NCBI GenBank assembly: GCA_029246705.1
Contig: JAQWMQ010000017.1
Location: forward strand, 1 to 64,000
Direction of reading: 5' to 3'
Origin: Phycisphaerales bacterium
Lineage (GTDB): Bacteria; Planctomycetota; Phycisphaerae; Phycisphaerales; SM1A02
Length of the DNA: 64,000 bases
Shown here: positions 8,146-16,217 of the stretch, piece after piece
Layout: each line of letters starts with the position of its first letter
Position numbering within the stretch: position 1 is the stretch's first letter
Made by a program: the position numbers and the translations under genes
Notes under the pieces: model-generated
Seen by the model: only the letters and a program-made list of their open reading frames with translations
Databases searched by the model: none
What the model was told of the DNA's origin: nothing

Positions 8146-9591
8146 ATGAGCGCAACGATGACGAAGATGGTCTGGTATCGAAGCGATCTCAGAACGATCG
8201 ACTGTGAACCACTTCTCATGGCCTGCAGGGACGAGGCCCCGGTTGAAGCATGCTTCCTGGCATGCCCGAAACAATGGCAGCAGCATGACCTCGGTGCCAA
8301 CAGAATCGAATACCTGAGGAGATCCCTGGTCGAGCTCAAGAAGGGACTCGACGAGCTGAAGATCCCCCTTCACATGAGAACCGTCCAGACCTTCGCGGAA
8401 GTCCCGGAGGTGATGCTCGAGCTGGCTACCAGCCTGGACTGCCGGGAGATCCACTGGGGACGCGAATACGAAGTCAATGAAATCGATCGTGACCGAGCGA
8501 CCAGGCAGCTTCTCGAGGCAAGAGGCATCTCCGTTCATGAACACGATGATCAAGTCGTGATCGAACCCGGCTCCCTCAAGACCGGCAGTGGGTCGCCCTA
8601 CAAGGTGTTCACGCCCTTCAAGAACTCATGGCTCAAGGCCGTTGAAGCCAGCGAAGAGCTGAAACCAAGGCGCAGGCCCGAACCACGGAAGCGAAAGATG
8701 GCCAAGGTCAAGAAAGACCCAGTGCCTGCGGGGTTCGAGGGTTTCGAGTCCTTCGTGGAGATCGACGACTGGCCGGTCGGAGAGAACCAGGCACTGGCGA
8801 GGATGGATGAGTTTCTCGAACAGCGCGCCGGCCGTTATGGAGAGGATCGCAACACGCCTTCAATCGATGGAACGAGCAGGCTCGGCCCCGCCCTGGCAGT
8901 CGGCGCGCTCTCGCCAAGGACCTGCGTCGATGCCGCACGAAGACAGGCACGCAGCAAGCCGGGCTCGGCTGCCGGCCTTGACGTGTGGATAAGCGAGATC
9001 GCATGGCGGGACTTCTACCGGAACGTGCTCTTTGAATTCCCCAGGGTCTGCAGGCATCGCGCATTCAAACCGGCAACCGAAGCGGTGGCATGGCGTGAAG
9101 ACGAGGAATCCTTTCTTGCATGGTGCGAAGGAAGAACCGGCTATCCGATAGTCGACGCCGCAATGCGGGCACTGGTGGCAACGGGATGGATGCACAACCG
9201 ACTGCGCATGATCACCAGCCAGTTTCTCAGCAAGCACCTGCTCATCGACTGGAGAAAAGGCGAGGCGTTCTTCGCTCGACATCTCGTTGACATGGACTTC
9301 GCCTCCAACAACGGAGGATGGCAGTGGTCCTCCTCCACCGGAACCGACTCAGCTCCCTATTTCAGGGTCTTCAACCCCACGACCCAGGGAAGACGTTTCG
9401 ACGAGGCCGGCACGTTCATTCGAAGGTGGGTTCCGGAAATCGCCCAACTGTCGAACAAGGCGATCCATGAACCGAGCCAGTCAGGCGAAGCGCTTTGGAA
9501 CCAGGGAACCTACCCGGAGCCGATCGTGGACCAGTCATTCGGACGAAAGCGAGCGATCAGTGCCTTCGCGGAAGTCAAGCAACCCCAGTGA
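8146..9591 (+). CDS. phrB: Class I deoxyribodipyrimidine photolyase (CPD photolyase)
   Basis: 481 residues, the usual length for a class I photolyase. The N-terminal antenna domain begins with MVWYRSDLRTID. The C-terminal FAD-binding domain has TSRLGPALAVGALSP, WISEIAWRDFYRNVL, TGYPIVDAAMRAL, TGWMHNRLRMI, and the diagnostic WQWSSSTGTDSAPYFRVFNP segment, very close to the E. coli enzyme in pattern. It uses blue light and reduced FAD to split cyclobutane pyrimidine dimers in the cytoplasm. The start at 8146 has AGAAAGG just upstream; an ATG at 8158 is an alternative. The divergent CarH-like regulator and the hairpin array lie upstream, suggesting light- or stress-dependent control. A cryptochrome without repair activity cannot be excluded from sequence alone. 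Confidence 0.92.
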   Translation: MSATMTKMVWYRSDLRTIDCEPLLMACRDEAPVEACFLACPKQWQQHDLGANRIEYLRRSLVELKKGLDELKIPLHMRTVQTFAEVPEVMLELATSLDCREIHWGREYEVNEIDRDRATRQLLEARGISVHEHDDQVVIEPGSLKTGSGSPYKVFTPFKNSWLKAVEASEELKPRRRPEPRKRKMAKVKKDPVPAGFEGFESFVEIDDWPVGENQALARMDEFLEQRAGRYGEDRNTPSIDGTSRLGPALAVGALSPRTCVDAARRQARSKPGSAAGLDVWISEIAWRDFYRNVLFEFPRVCRHRAFKPATEAVAWREDEESFLAWCEGRTGYPIVDAAMRALVATGWMHNRLRMITSQFLSKHLLIDWRKGEAFFARHLVDMDFASNNGGWQWSSSTGTDSAPYFRVFNPTTQGRRFDEAGTFIRRWVPEIAQLSNKAIHEPSQSGEALWNQGTYPEPIVDQSFGRKRAISAFAEVKQPQ

Positions 9592-9711
9592 TCGACTTGA
9601 CCCGGAAAAGGAAGTCGCCGGGATCGGGACGACTTCCACAAGTGACACAACTGGCACCGATATGACCCGTCAGCCGTTGCCCGGAGCTGGTCCACCACGT
9701 ATCTTGGTCTC

Positions 9712-10491
9712 GTGACCAATCACACGGCAGAACCCAAGACGACCGAGCCACTTGCTCCGCACCCGGTGATTCCGGGCTACTTCGAAAGCGAGACGGAACG
9801 TCGAGATCTCGTGGACAAGCTCTTCAATGAGTCGGCGCCCCACTACGACCACATCAATCGTGGCATGAGCCTCGGCACCGGGCACAGATACCGTCGAATG
9901 GCACTGAGAAGGGCCAGGCTGCGACGAGGCATGAGCCTCCTCGACGTCGGCTGTGGAACCGGCGTCATCGCCGGGCACGCACGCAAGATCGTCGGCGAGA
10001 CCGGCAAGGTGGTGGGCGTGGATCCGAGCGAAGGCATGCTTGCCGTCGCTCGGGCAGAAGGCCGGATCGATTCGAGTCACGTCGCCATGGCTGAATCACT
10101 CCCGATCGATGACGAGACCTTCGACATGGTCACGATGGGATATGCCCTTCGCCATGTGGACAACCTCCACACTGCATTCAAGGAGTACCACAGGGTGCTT
10201 CGCCCGGGCGGAACCGTGGTGATCCTCGAGATCACCCCCCCTCGGTCGAAACTCGCCTTCCACTTCCTGAAGGCGTACCTCAGGATCGTGGTACCGACCC
10301 TGACCAGGGTGACCACCAGGAGTCAGTCCGCCCAGGAGCTCATGTCCTACTACTGGGAGACCATCGAGCACTGCGTGCCCCCCATGAGCATCATGGAAGC
10401 GATGGAGGCGACCGGTTTCGAGCAGGTGCATCGACACACGGAACTCGGCGTGTTCAGCGAGTACACCGGCCGGAAGGCCTTCGAGCGCTGA
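9712..10491 (+). CDS. ubiE: UbiE/MenG-like SAM-dependent C-methyltransferase
   Basis: 259 residues from a GTG start at 9712. The Rossmann SAM-binding motif I is clear (LLDVGCGTGVIAG), followed by VVGVDPSEGML and the UbiE-type YALRHVDN and VLRPGGTVVILEI motifs; the N-terminal LVDKLFNESAPHYD also fits the UbiE/COQ5 family. The expected reaction is methylation of demethylmenaquinone (or a related quinone) at the membrane surface. A UbiD-family decarboxylase at 17405 may act in the same quinone pathway, but no other quinone genes are in view. Related methyltransferases with other substrates exist, so the specific substrate is inferred. Confidence 0.7.
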   Translation: MTNHTAEPKTTEPLAPHPVIPGYFESETERRDLVDKLFNESAPHYDHINRGMSLGTGHRYRRMALRRARLRRGMSLLDVGCGTGVIAGHARKIVGETGKVVGVDPSEGMLAVARAEGRIDSSHVAMAESLPIDDETFDMVTMGYALRHVDNLHTAFKEYHRVLRPGGTVVILEITPPRSKLAFHFLKAYLRIVVPTLTRVTTRSQSAQELMSYYWETIEHCVPPMSIMEAMEATGFEQVHRHTELGVFSEYTGRKAFER

Positions 10492-10518
10492 TCCGGTCTT
10501 GTGAAGCGATTCAAATCA

Positions 10519-10546
10519 AACAGGGCCGCCATTCGGCGGCCCTGTT
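10519..10546. terminator. Bidirectional intrinsic terminator
   Basis: A perfect 12-bp stem (10519-10530 with 10535-10546) with loop ATTC. On the minus strand it is followed by TTTGATTTG, so it should end the tRNA transcript; on the plus strand it lies just after the UbiE-like gene. Confidence 0.7.
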
Positions 10547-10549
10547 CAA

Positions 10550-10623
10550 TCGGGCTGACAGGATTTGAACCTGCGACCTCTTCACCCCCAGTGAAGCGCG
10601 CTACCAAGCTGCGCTACAGCCCG
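10550..10623 (-). tRNA. tRNA-Pro (anticodon GGG)
   Basis: 74 bases on the minus strand with a complete cloverleaf: acceptor stem CGGGCTG/CAGCCCG, anticodon loop CTGGGGG giving anticodon GGG, and T-arm GGTTCAAATCC. The discriminator base is A. No CCA is encoded. Confidence 0.93.
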
Positions 10624-10662
10624 AAGAAACGATCCGCCCGGCCGGATCTCAAACATGGAAAG

Positions 10663-10750
10663 CGGACAGGGTGGGATTCGAACCCACGGTACGGAAAAAC
10701 CGCACACGGCATTTCCAGTGCCGCTCCTTCAGCCGCTCGGACACCTGTCC
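10663..10750 (-). tRNA. tRNA-Ser (anticodon GGA)
   Basis: 88 bases on the minus strand with the long variable arm of a class II tRNA. Acceptor stem GGACAGG/CCTGTCC, D-arm TGTCCGAGCGGCTGAAGGAG, anticodon loop CTGGAAA (anticodon GGA), T-arm GGTTCGAATCC and discriminator G. It lies just upstream of tRNA-Pro in the same orientation, so the two are probably one transcript. Confidence 0.94.
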
Positions 10751-10772
10751 GGGAGTCAAGTAGTGTAGCGGG

Positions 10773-11501
10773 ATGACCAGCACGGACAAGCAGCCCCATC
10801 TCCCCCCCGGATTCCTCGTCGTTGACAAGCCTTCCGGCATGTCATCGATGAAAGCAGTGGCCATCGTGCGCAGAAAGGCCGGAGGGCTCAAGACCGGGCA
10901 CGCCGGCACCCTGGATCCTCTGGCAACCGGCGTGCTGGTGCTGGCCCTGGGGCGGGCGACGAAATCGATCGATCTCGTGATGTCCACTTCCAAGCGCTAT
11001 CGGACGGTCATCGACCTCACGGCATTCACGACGACTGACGACAGGGAGGGAACCAGAAGCGAGGTTTCCGTGGAAACCCCACCGGGAATCGAACAGATCA
11101 GAAGCGAGCTGGGTCGATTCCGGGGTGAGGTCATGCAGGCACCACCCAGCTTCAGCGCCATGAAGGTCAACGGACGACGCGCCTACAAGCTGGCGCGAAG
11201 CGGGAAGCCACCGAAGCTCGAACCAAGGAAGGTCATGGTCCATTCGATCGAGATCATTCGGTATGAATGGCCCGAGCTCGAACTGGACCTGCACGTGGGC
11301 AAGGGGTTCTACGTTCGAAGCCTTGCGCGTGACCTGGGAGGGCTTCTGGATACGGGCGGGCACTGCGCATCGATACGTCGAACTGCAGTAGGCCACTTCA
11401 CCCTCGATGGCGCGGTCGATCCCGAAGAACTAGCCGACCCGTTGCCCGCCGGGATGCTGATCGACATCGACACCGCTCTCGGGCTCACCGGAAACGGGTG
11501 A
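10773..11501 (+). CDS. truB: tRNA pseudouridine-55 synthase
   Basis: 242 residues. The TruB signature is intact: VVDKPSGMSS near the N-terminus, then KTGHAGTLDPLATGVL with the catalytic Asp in GTLDP, then KRYRTVIDL and APPSFSAMKVNG, GRRAYKLAR, and the GFYVRSLARDLG segment. It isomerises U55 in the T-loop of tRNAs. It lacks the long C-terminal PUA extension of the E. coli enzyme, as is usual for shorter bacterial TruB proteins. Its last 72 bases overlap the end of lspA in the opposite direction. Its 5' end is close to the divergent tRNA-Ser gene, so the promoters share about 20 bases. Confidence 0.95.
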   Translation: MTSTDKQPHLPPGFLVVDKPSGMSSMKAVAIVRRKAGGLKTGHAGTLDPLATGVLVLALGRATKSIDLVMSTSKRYRTVIDLTAFTTTDDREGTRSEVSVETPPGIEQIRSELGRFRGEVMQAPPSFSAMKVNGRRAYKLARSGKPPKLEPRKVMVHSIEIIRYEWPELELDLHVGKGFYVRSLARDLGGLLDTGGHCASIRRTAVGHFTLDGAVDPEELADPLPAGMLIDIDTALGLTGNG

Positions 11502-12128
11502 ATCGGGTTCGCGACGCTCGCCTCCGCTGCGAAGGATGAGGATGGCCATCCCCAGCAGGAGAAAGACATCCGCGCCATTGAACACCCAGGGGAACAAGCC
11601 GGTCCCACCCCTGGGCCATTCCCAGCCGAAGGGGAGGTTCCATCCGGGAGCCATGTGCAGGAAGTCACGAACCGCACCAAAGACGATCCGGTCGTAGAGA
11701 TTGCCGATGCCCCCGGCCAGGATCAGTCCGATTCCGATGTGAGCCCAGTGCGATCGAGCGACGGTCCAGAATGCGAATATCAAGCATGCAACGATCACCG
11801 CGATGATCGTGAAGACGATGAAGATCGTTCGACTGTCCTGCCCGATCCCAAAGACCGCACCGTGATTGAGCACCAGATCGAGATCCAACAGGCCATAGGG
11901 CAGAACCTCGACACTCTCGTGCCAGGGCGGCTTCCAGTTGGGATTTGCAAGTATTTCATCCCGATCAAGCACGACCGGCGAGCCCGCCACGGTCCTGAAC
12001 GCCCAGGACTTCAGCCAAAGATCGATCAACAGCCCCAGGGCGAAGACACCCAGCAGAGTCGCCCATGACAGAGGTGACCTCCAGGCGGGGCGGTCCCGGC
12101 CCGAAAGCTCATGCGGCCGAGCTGACAT
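11430..12128 (-). CDS. lspA: Lipoprotein signal peptidase (signal peptidase II)
   Basis: 232 residues with four hydrophobic segments. The two catalytic aspartates lie in the conserved motifs GNLYDRI and FNGADVFLLLG; NHGAVFG is the third family motif. It removes signal peptides from diacylglyceryl-modified prolipoproteins in the inner membrane; several candidate lipoproteins are encoded in this window (mltA, and genes at 29191, 40052 and 61815). The stretch of about 30 residues between the first and second membrane segments is longer than in the E. coli protein. Its ATG overlaps the stop of the upstream lysine-rich/DksA gene by one base (TGATG), suggesting translational coupling, and its 3' end overlaps truB by 72 bases. 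Confidence 0.93.
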   Translation of the reverse strand: MSARPHELSGRDRPAWRSPLSWATLLGVFALGLLIDLWLKSWAFRTVAGSPVVLDRDEILANPNWKPPWHESVEVLPYGLLDLDLVLNHGAVFGIGQDSRTIFIVFTIIAVIVACLIFAFWTVARSHWAHIGIGLILAGGIGNLYDRIVFGAVRDFLHMAPGWNLPFGWEWPRGGTGLFPWVFNGADVFLLLGMAILILRSGGERREPDSPVSGEPESGVDVDQHPGGQRVG

Positions 12129-13054
12129 CAGAAGTGGATACCGCTTTCGACCTTGCGCGCAGCATCAATCGTGTAACGAGCCCAGGGCTTTGCCTGCAGG
12201 CGCGCCTTGGGAATCTGCTTCCCAGTCATCATGCAGACACCGTAGGTCTTGTCCTTGATCCTCTGCAGAGCAGCAAAGATCTCCTCGAGCAGCTTTCGTT
12301 CGGTCTCCGCCATGCCCAGGGCCAGGTCCTGATCGAAGGTGTCGGTCCCGACGTCGGCCATGTGCAGTGGCATGTTCGAGAGGTTGCCACCGTTGGATCG
12401 CAGCGCCTCGTTCTCGATGCCGTGGAGAAGACCCAGCAACTGGGCTCGCTTCTGGAGAAGCAGGACCTGATATTCGTCGAGGTCCTTCTTCGCCAGCTTG
12501 GTCTTCAACTTGACGGCGGGAGCAATCGGAACCTCGGCTTCGACCACCTTCTTCGAACTCGAGGTCTTCTTCTTAGTCGTGGTGACGCCCTTGGTCGAGA
12601 TCATCCTGACACGACGTCCATTGATCACGACGTATCCGGCAGCATCAGGCTCGGCAAGCGCCGCGACGGCGGCGACCGAACGGGTGTTGCCGGCAGCGGC
12701 TGCCTTTCGGAGTGCGGCAGCCGTGGCTTTCTTGGTTGTCTTCTTGGCGGCCTTCTTGGCGGTCTTCTTGACGACCTTCTTGGCGGCCTTCTTGGTGACC
12801 TTCTTGGCCACCTTCTTGACGGTCTTCATGGCAGCCTTCTTGACCGGCTTATTGGTGACCTTCTTGGCCACCTTCTTGGCAGCAGCCTTCTTGGCGGTCT
12901 TCTTGACCGGCTTCTTGGCCATCTTCTTGACCGGCTTCTTGGCAGCCTTCTTGGCGGCAGCCTTCTTGGCGGTCTTTTTGGCGGTCTTCTTGGTGGTCTT
13001 CTTGGTGGTCTTCTTGGCAGGCATTGCTGTTTTCTTGGCAGAATCCGTGTCCAT
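12128..13054 (-). CDS. Lysine/alanine-rich histone H1-like tail fused to a DksA/TraR-like domain
   Basis: 308 residues in two parts. Residues about 1-115 are almost only Lys, Ala, Thr and Val in repeats such as AKKTAKK and AAKKAAKKPVKK, like the tails of bacterial histone H1-like proteins, and should bind DNA or RNA nonspecifically. Residues about 195-308 match the DksA/TraR family: a coiled-coil hairpin starting LDEYQVLLLQKRAQL and ending in the zinc-finger region YGVCMMTGKQIP-RL-A-PWARYTIDAAR. Of the four zinc-binding Cys positions only the first is Cys; the others are Thr, Thr and Ala, so zinc binding is probably lost. DksA proteins act on RNA polymerase, so this may be a nucleoid-associated transcription factor. 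Upstream of, and overlapping, lspA. Confidence 0.85.
   Translation of the reverse strand: MDTDSAKKTAMPAKKTTKKTTKKTAKKTAKKAAAKKAAKKPVKKMAKKPVKKTAKKAAAKKVAKKVTNKPVKKAAMKTVKKVAKKVTKKAAKKVVKKTAKKAAKKTTKKATAAALRKAAAAGNTRSVAAVAALAEPDAAGYVVINGRRVRMISTKGVTTTKKKTSSSKKVVEAEVPIAPAVKLKTKLAKKDLDEYQVLLLQKRAQLLGLLHGIENEALRSNGGNLSNMPLHMADVGTDTFDQDLALGMAETERKLLEEIFAALQRIKDKTYGVCMMTGKQIPKARLQAKPWARYTIDAARKVESGIHF
12725..13022. repeat. Imperfect tandem repeats coding the lysine-rich tail
   Basis: Plus-strand units of the type CTTCTTGGCGGC and CTTCTTGACGGT recur every 9-15 bases through the N-terminal half of the lysine-rich/DksA gene. They code for KK-(A/T)-A units on the minus strand. Such repeats can change length by slippage or recombination. 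Confidence 0.8.
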
Positions 13055-13243
13055 GCTGCCGGAAACGGAATGCTGACGAGTTGTACGTGCTGAACTTCAG
13101 GACAGCCGGGCTTTCAGGCCAGCAACGGATCCTCCGATGAGGATGGGCCCGAAGTGCCGAGGATCACGGGGCAAGCGTACCGGACCACTCCCCAGACCGT
13201 CAAACCTGACCTCCGTGATCCCGATGTTCCGGCTGAATGAGGC

Positions 13244-14221
13244 TCACTCCTCGATCGCCCGGTCCACCACCCGCGTGGTGACCGCACCGATCCCTCGGAA
13301 CTTCTCGAATCGACGGCGAACAAGGGTCTCGGGCTTCAGCCTTCCCAGCTCGCGAAGTTGGTCCAGGACCCAGGTCTCGATTCCCTTGGCGGTGACCTCT
13401 GGATCGCGGTGCGCGCCGCCCGAGGGTTCCTGGAGGACATCGTCGATCAAACCGTTTTCAAGGTTCTGGCGGGCGGTGAGGGACAATGCACTCGCCGCAA
13501 GATTGTTGGTCTTCTCGTTGGCTTCCTTCCAGAGGATCGCGGCACAGCCTTCGGGGCTGATCACCGAGTACCAGGAATGCTCGAGCATGGCGACACGGTC
13601 ACCGACCCCGATGCCAAGTGCGCCTCCGGAGCCGCCCTCGCCGATCACCACTGCGACGATGGGCGTGCGCATGCGACTCATTTCACGGAGGTTCATCGCG
13701 ATGGCCTCGGCCTGGCCCCGTTGTTCGGAGCCGACTCCGGGATACGCGCCGGGGGTGTCGATGAAGCACACGATCGGAAGTGCATACTTCTCTGCCAGCC
13801 GCATCTTCATGAGGGCCTTTCGATAGCCCTCGGGATGCGCACATCCGAAGTGACAGGCGATCCGCTCGGAAGTGGTACGACCCTTGCGATGACCGACGAC
13901 CAGGACCTTCATGGATCCGATGCGAGCGAAACCAGTCACGATCGCAGGGTCGTCACCGAAGTGTCGATCGCCATGCAACTCGCAGAAATCGCGACAGATC
14001 ATCCTGATGTAATCACTGCTCTGAGGTCGGTTCGGATGCCGCGCGACCCGCACCGTCTGCCAGGGGGTGAGCGAGGCATAGGTCTTGGCAAGCAGTCGAT
14101 CACGGGTCTGCCGCAGCTGCGTGATCTCATCGGCATACCGATCCGAGTCCTCGCTCGAGCCGAGTGATTCGATCTGCTTCTCGATTTCCAGTACCGGTTC
14201 TTCGAAGTCAAGCGTCAGCAT
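13244..14221 (-). CDS. accA: Acetyl-CoA carboxylase carboxyltransferase subunit alpha
   Basis: 325 residues, close to the 319 of the E. coli protein. An N-terminal helical segment (EPVLEIEKQIESL) precedes the crotonase-like carboxyltransferase core with PQSSDYI, ELHGDRHFGDD, GHRKGR, HPEGYRKA, FIDTPGAYPG, GEGGSGGALGIGVGD and EGCAAILWK, all family hallmarks. With AccD it transfers carboxyl from biotin carboxyl carrier protein to acetyl-CoA, the first committed step of fatty acid synthesis. The partner genes accB, accC and accD are not in this window. It is divergent from proC, with about 115 bases between the start codons. Confidence 0.95.
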   Translation of the reverse strand: MLTLDFEEPVLEIEKQIESLGSSEDSDRYADEITQLRQTRDRLLAKTYASLTPWQTVRVARHPNRPQSSDYIRMICRDFCELHGDRHFGDDPAIVTGFARIGSMKVLVVGHRKGRTTSERIACHFGCAHPEGYRKALMKMRLAEKYALPIVCFIDTPGAYPGVGSEQRGQAEAIAMNLREMSRMRTPIVAVVIGEGGSGGALGIGVGDRVAMLEHSWYSVISPEGCAAILWKEANEKTNNLAASALSLTARQNLENGLIDDVLQEPSGGAHRDPEVTAKGIETWVLDQLRELGRLKPETLVRRRFEKFRGIGAVTTRVVDRAIEE

Positions 14222-14336
14222 GAGTTTCGGTGGTCCTTCCGGCGCACACTATAAGGCCCGCCGGCATGGATATGAAAGCCCGGGCCGGGGATGTGCTCAG
14301 GTTGACGTGGGCCCGACCATGGAGGAGTCTGAAGCC

Positions 14337-15149
14337 ATGAATCAGGACATCGAACTCGCGTTCATTGGGTGTGGAAACATGGGTGGAGCTGTCCTCAACG
14401 GGATTCTCGGGGGCGAGACCCTTCCCCCGGAGAAGATACTCGTGGTCGAACGCTCCGAAGCGCTGATCGCCCGGTGGAGCGGGCGTGGCGTCAGATGCAC
14501 TGAAAGGCTCGAGGAAGCCAGACGGGTGCCGAGGATCCTCCTGGCAGTGAAGCCTCAGATGTTTTCCGCGGTGGCCGGGGAACTCGGCCCCCTGCCGACC
14601 AGCAGCCTCGTGATCAGCGTCATGGCAGGACTTTCGAGCGACAGCATCCAGGGTGCCCTGGGCACCAACGCACGCGTGGTCCGGACCATGCCCAACACCC
14701 CCTGCCAGATCCACGCGGGGATCACCGCGATCGCTCCCGGCCTGGGTTCGACCCCGGAGGACGTCCAGGAGACCGAACGGATCATGGCGACGGTGGGCGA
14801 AGTGGTCCACGTCGAGGAATCGGAGATGTACGCAGTCACCGCGATCAGCGGTTCGGGACCGGCCTACGTCTTCCTGCTTGCCGAAGCCTGGATCGATGCC
14901 GCCATCGAACACGGGATCGAGAAGGCGACCGCGGAGCGACTGGTCAAGGCGACCCTGCAGGGGGCGGCTCGACTTGCCGGCGGTGACCAGGACCCCGCCG
15001 CACTGCGCGCGGCGGTGACCAGCAAGGGAGGAACCACCGCAGCGGCGATCGCACGCCTGGAGGAACTGGGCTTTCGAGCGGCGATGAACGAGGCGATCGC
15101 AGCGGCGACCCGACGAGGTCGCGAACTGGACTCAGAAGTCTCGTCTTGA
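14337..15149 (+). CDS. proC: Pyrroline-5-carboxylate reductase
   Basis: 270 residues from the ATG at 14337, chosen because GGAGGAG lies nine bases upstream; an earlier in-frame ATG at 14319 would include that site. The Rossmann motif FIGCGNMGGAVL begins at about residue 9. Family motifs MPNTPCQIHAGITAI and the C-terminal ISGSGPAYVFLLAEAW and GGTTAAAI are present. It uses NAD(P)H to reduce pyrroline-5-carboxylate to proline in the cytoplasm. Its last 18 bases overlap the end of the ABC permease gene on the other strand. Confidence 0.95.
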   Translation: MNQDIELAFIGCGNMGGAVLNGILGGETLPPEKILVVERSEALIARWSGRGVRCTERLEEARRVPRILLAVKPQMFSAVAGELGPLPTSSLVISVMAGLSSDSIQGALGTNARVVRTMPNTPCQIHAGITAIAPGLGSTPEDVQETERIMATVGEVVHVEESEMYAVTAISGSGPAYVFLLAEAWIDAAIEHGIEKATAERLVKATLQGAARLAGGDQDPAALRAAVTSKGGTTAAAIARLEELGFRAAMNEAIAAATRRGRELDSEVSS

Positions 15150-16217
15150 GAAGCGCCAGCAGCAGAACAGCAGGATCAGCGCCTCGAAGAGCAGGCTGCT
15201 TCCGATGATCCACACGAGTCCGCGTTCGTCCAACCGTTCCTGGAAGGCCTGCTCGATGTCTCGCTGTCGGATGAACGACGTCGTCCCGAACATGTTGCCA
15301 CTTCGGGGACCGCGACGTCCGCCCTCGTCCGGGAAGGGAAGGTCAAGACCCGCATTCTCGCGGAGGGTGCGGTCGAGCAGATCGATCGTCTCGGTGGTCT
15401 TTGGAAGAATCGCCTTCGCCGAATAGAACCAGAAGTGAACGAAAGACCAGGTGTCGTAGCTGCCCTGGGTCCGGTCGACGACTTCGAGGAGTGGTGCAGT
15501 GACCTCGACCGGGTCACCCATGGTCACCGCTTCCTCGAGATCCAGCTGGACCTGTTCCAGATCCATCTCGTAGGCGATGCTGCCCTGTTGGGTGAATCGC
15601 TCCCCCGAATCGACCCCGAAGATGAACAACCAGAAGAGCATCGTCACCAACAGGGCGACGATGGTCGACCTGGTCAGGAGCCCCACCAGCGCACAGATGC
15701 AGAACAGGTAGGAGAAGAAGATCACCACCAACGGTATCGCCAGCAGGAACCAGGGTTCCCATGAACCCCCGCGGATACCGACCACCACGATCGAGGCGAT
15801 GGTGAAGACCGCCACCTGGACCGTGACGAAGAGCAGTCCGGTGAAGTAACGCGTGAGGAAGAGTCGAGTACGACCGATGGGCTTGGAAAGCAGGATGTCG
15901 ATCGAACCACCGGTGACCATGTCCGGGACGATGCTCGCGGTGGAGATCAGCGCCAGGATCGAAGCCAGCCAGGACAACCAGAAACCGATACCGAAATTGG
16001 CGAAGAGGAACTTGTAGAAGACCTCGCGCGGGAAGAACTGGGTGTTGACGAATTCGAGTTCGAATTCCCACCAGAGAACCGTGATCCCCCTCTCGTTGAT
16101 CCCAAGCGCGGCGAACGCCGCGACGATGAAGAGGGAGATCGCCATCGTCACCCAGAAGAGCTTTCGGGCGTTCAGTTCGCGGTAGGCGGCATTGAGCAGT
16201 GCCAGGGTCTGGATCAT
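15132..16217 (-). CDS. ABC-2 type transporter permease
   Basis: 361 residues with about six hydrophobic segments: one near the N-terminus (LFWVTMAISLFIVAAFAALG), four between about residues 85 and 215, and one at the C-terminus (IIGSSLLFEALILLFCCW). Between the fifth and sixth is a soluble region of about 110 residues. The segment DMVTGGSIDILLSKPIGRTRLF matches the cytoplasmic coupling region of NosY/ABC-2 permeases. Its start overlaps the stop of the ATPase gene by four bases, so the two form one exporter. The substrate is not evident. Confidence 0.82.
   Translation of the reverse strand: MIQTLALLNAAYRELNARKLFWVTMAISLFIVAAFAALGINERGITVLWWEFELEFVNTQFFPREVFYKFLFANFGIGFWLSWLASILALISTASIVPDMVTGGSIDILLSKPIGRTRLFLTRYFTGLLFVTVQVAVFTIASIVVVGIRGGSWEPWFLLAIPLVVIFFSYLFCICALVGLLTRSTIVALLVTMLFWLFIFGVDSGERFTQQGSIAYEMDLEQVQLDLEEAVTMGDPVEVTAPLLEVVDRTQGSYDTWSFVHFWFYSAKAILPKTTETIDLLDRTLRENAGLDLPFPDEGGRRGPRSGNMFGTTSFIRQRDIEQAFQERLDERGLVWIIGSSLLFEALILLFCCWRFSRRDF

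Noticed and set aside
12065-13093. Leucine/glycine-rich frame opposite the lysine-rich/DksA gene
   Set aside because: It is the antisense reading of the lysine repeats, giving LLGGLLG artefacts, with no start site and overlapping three real genes.
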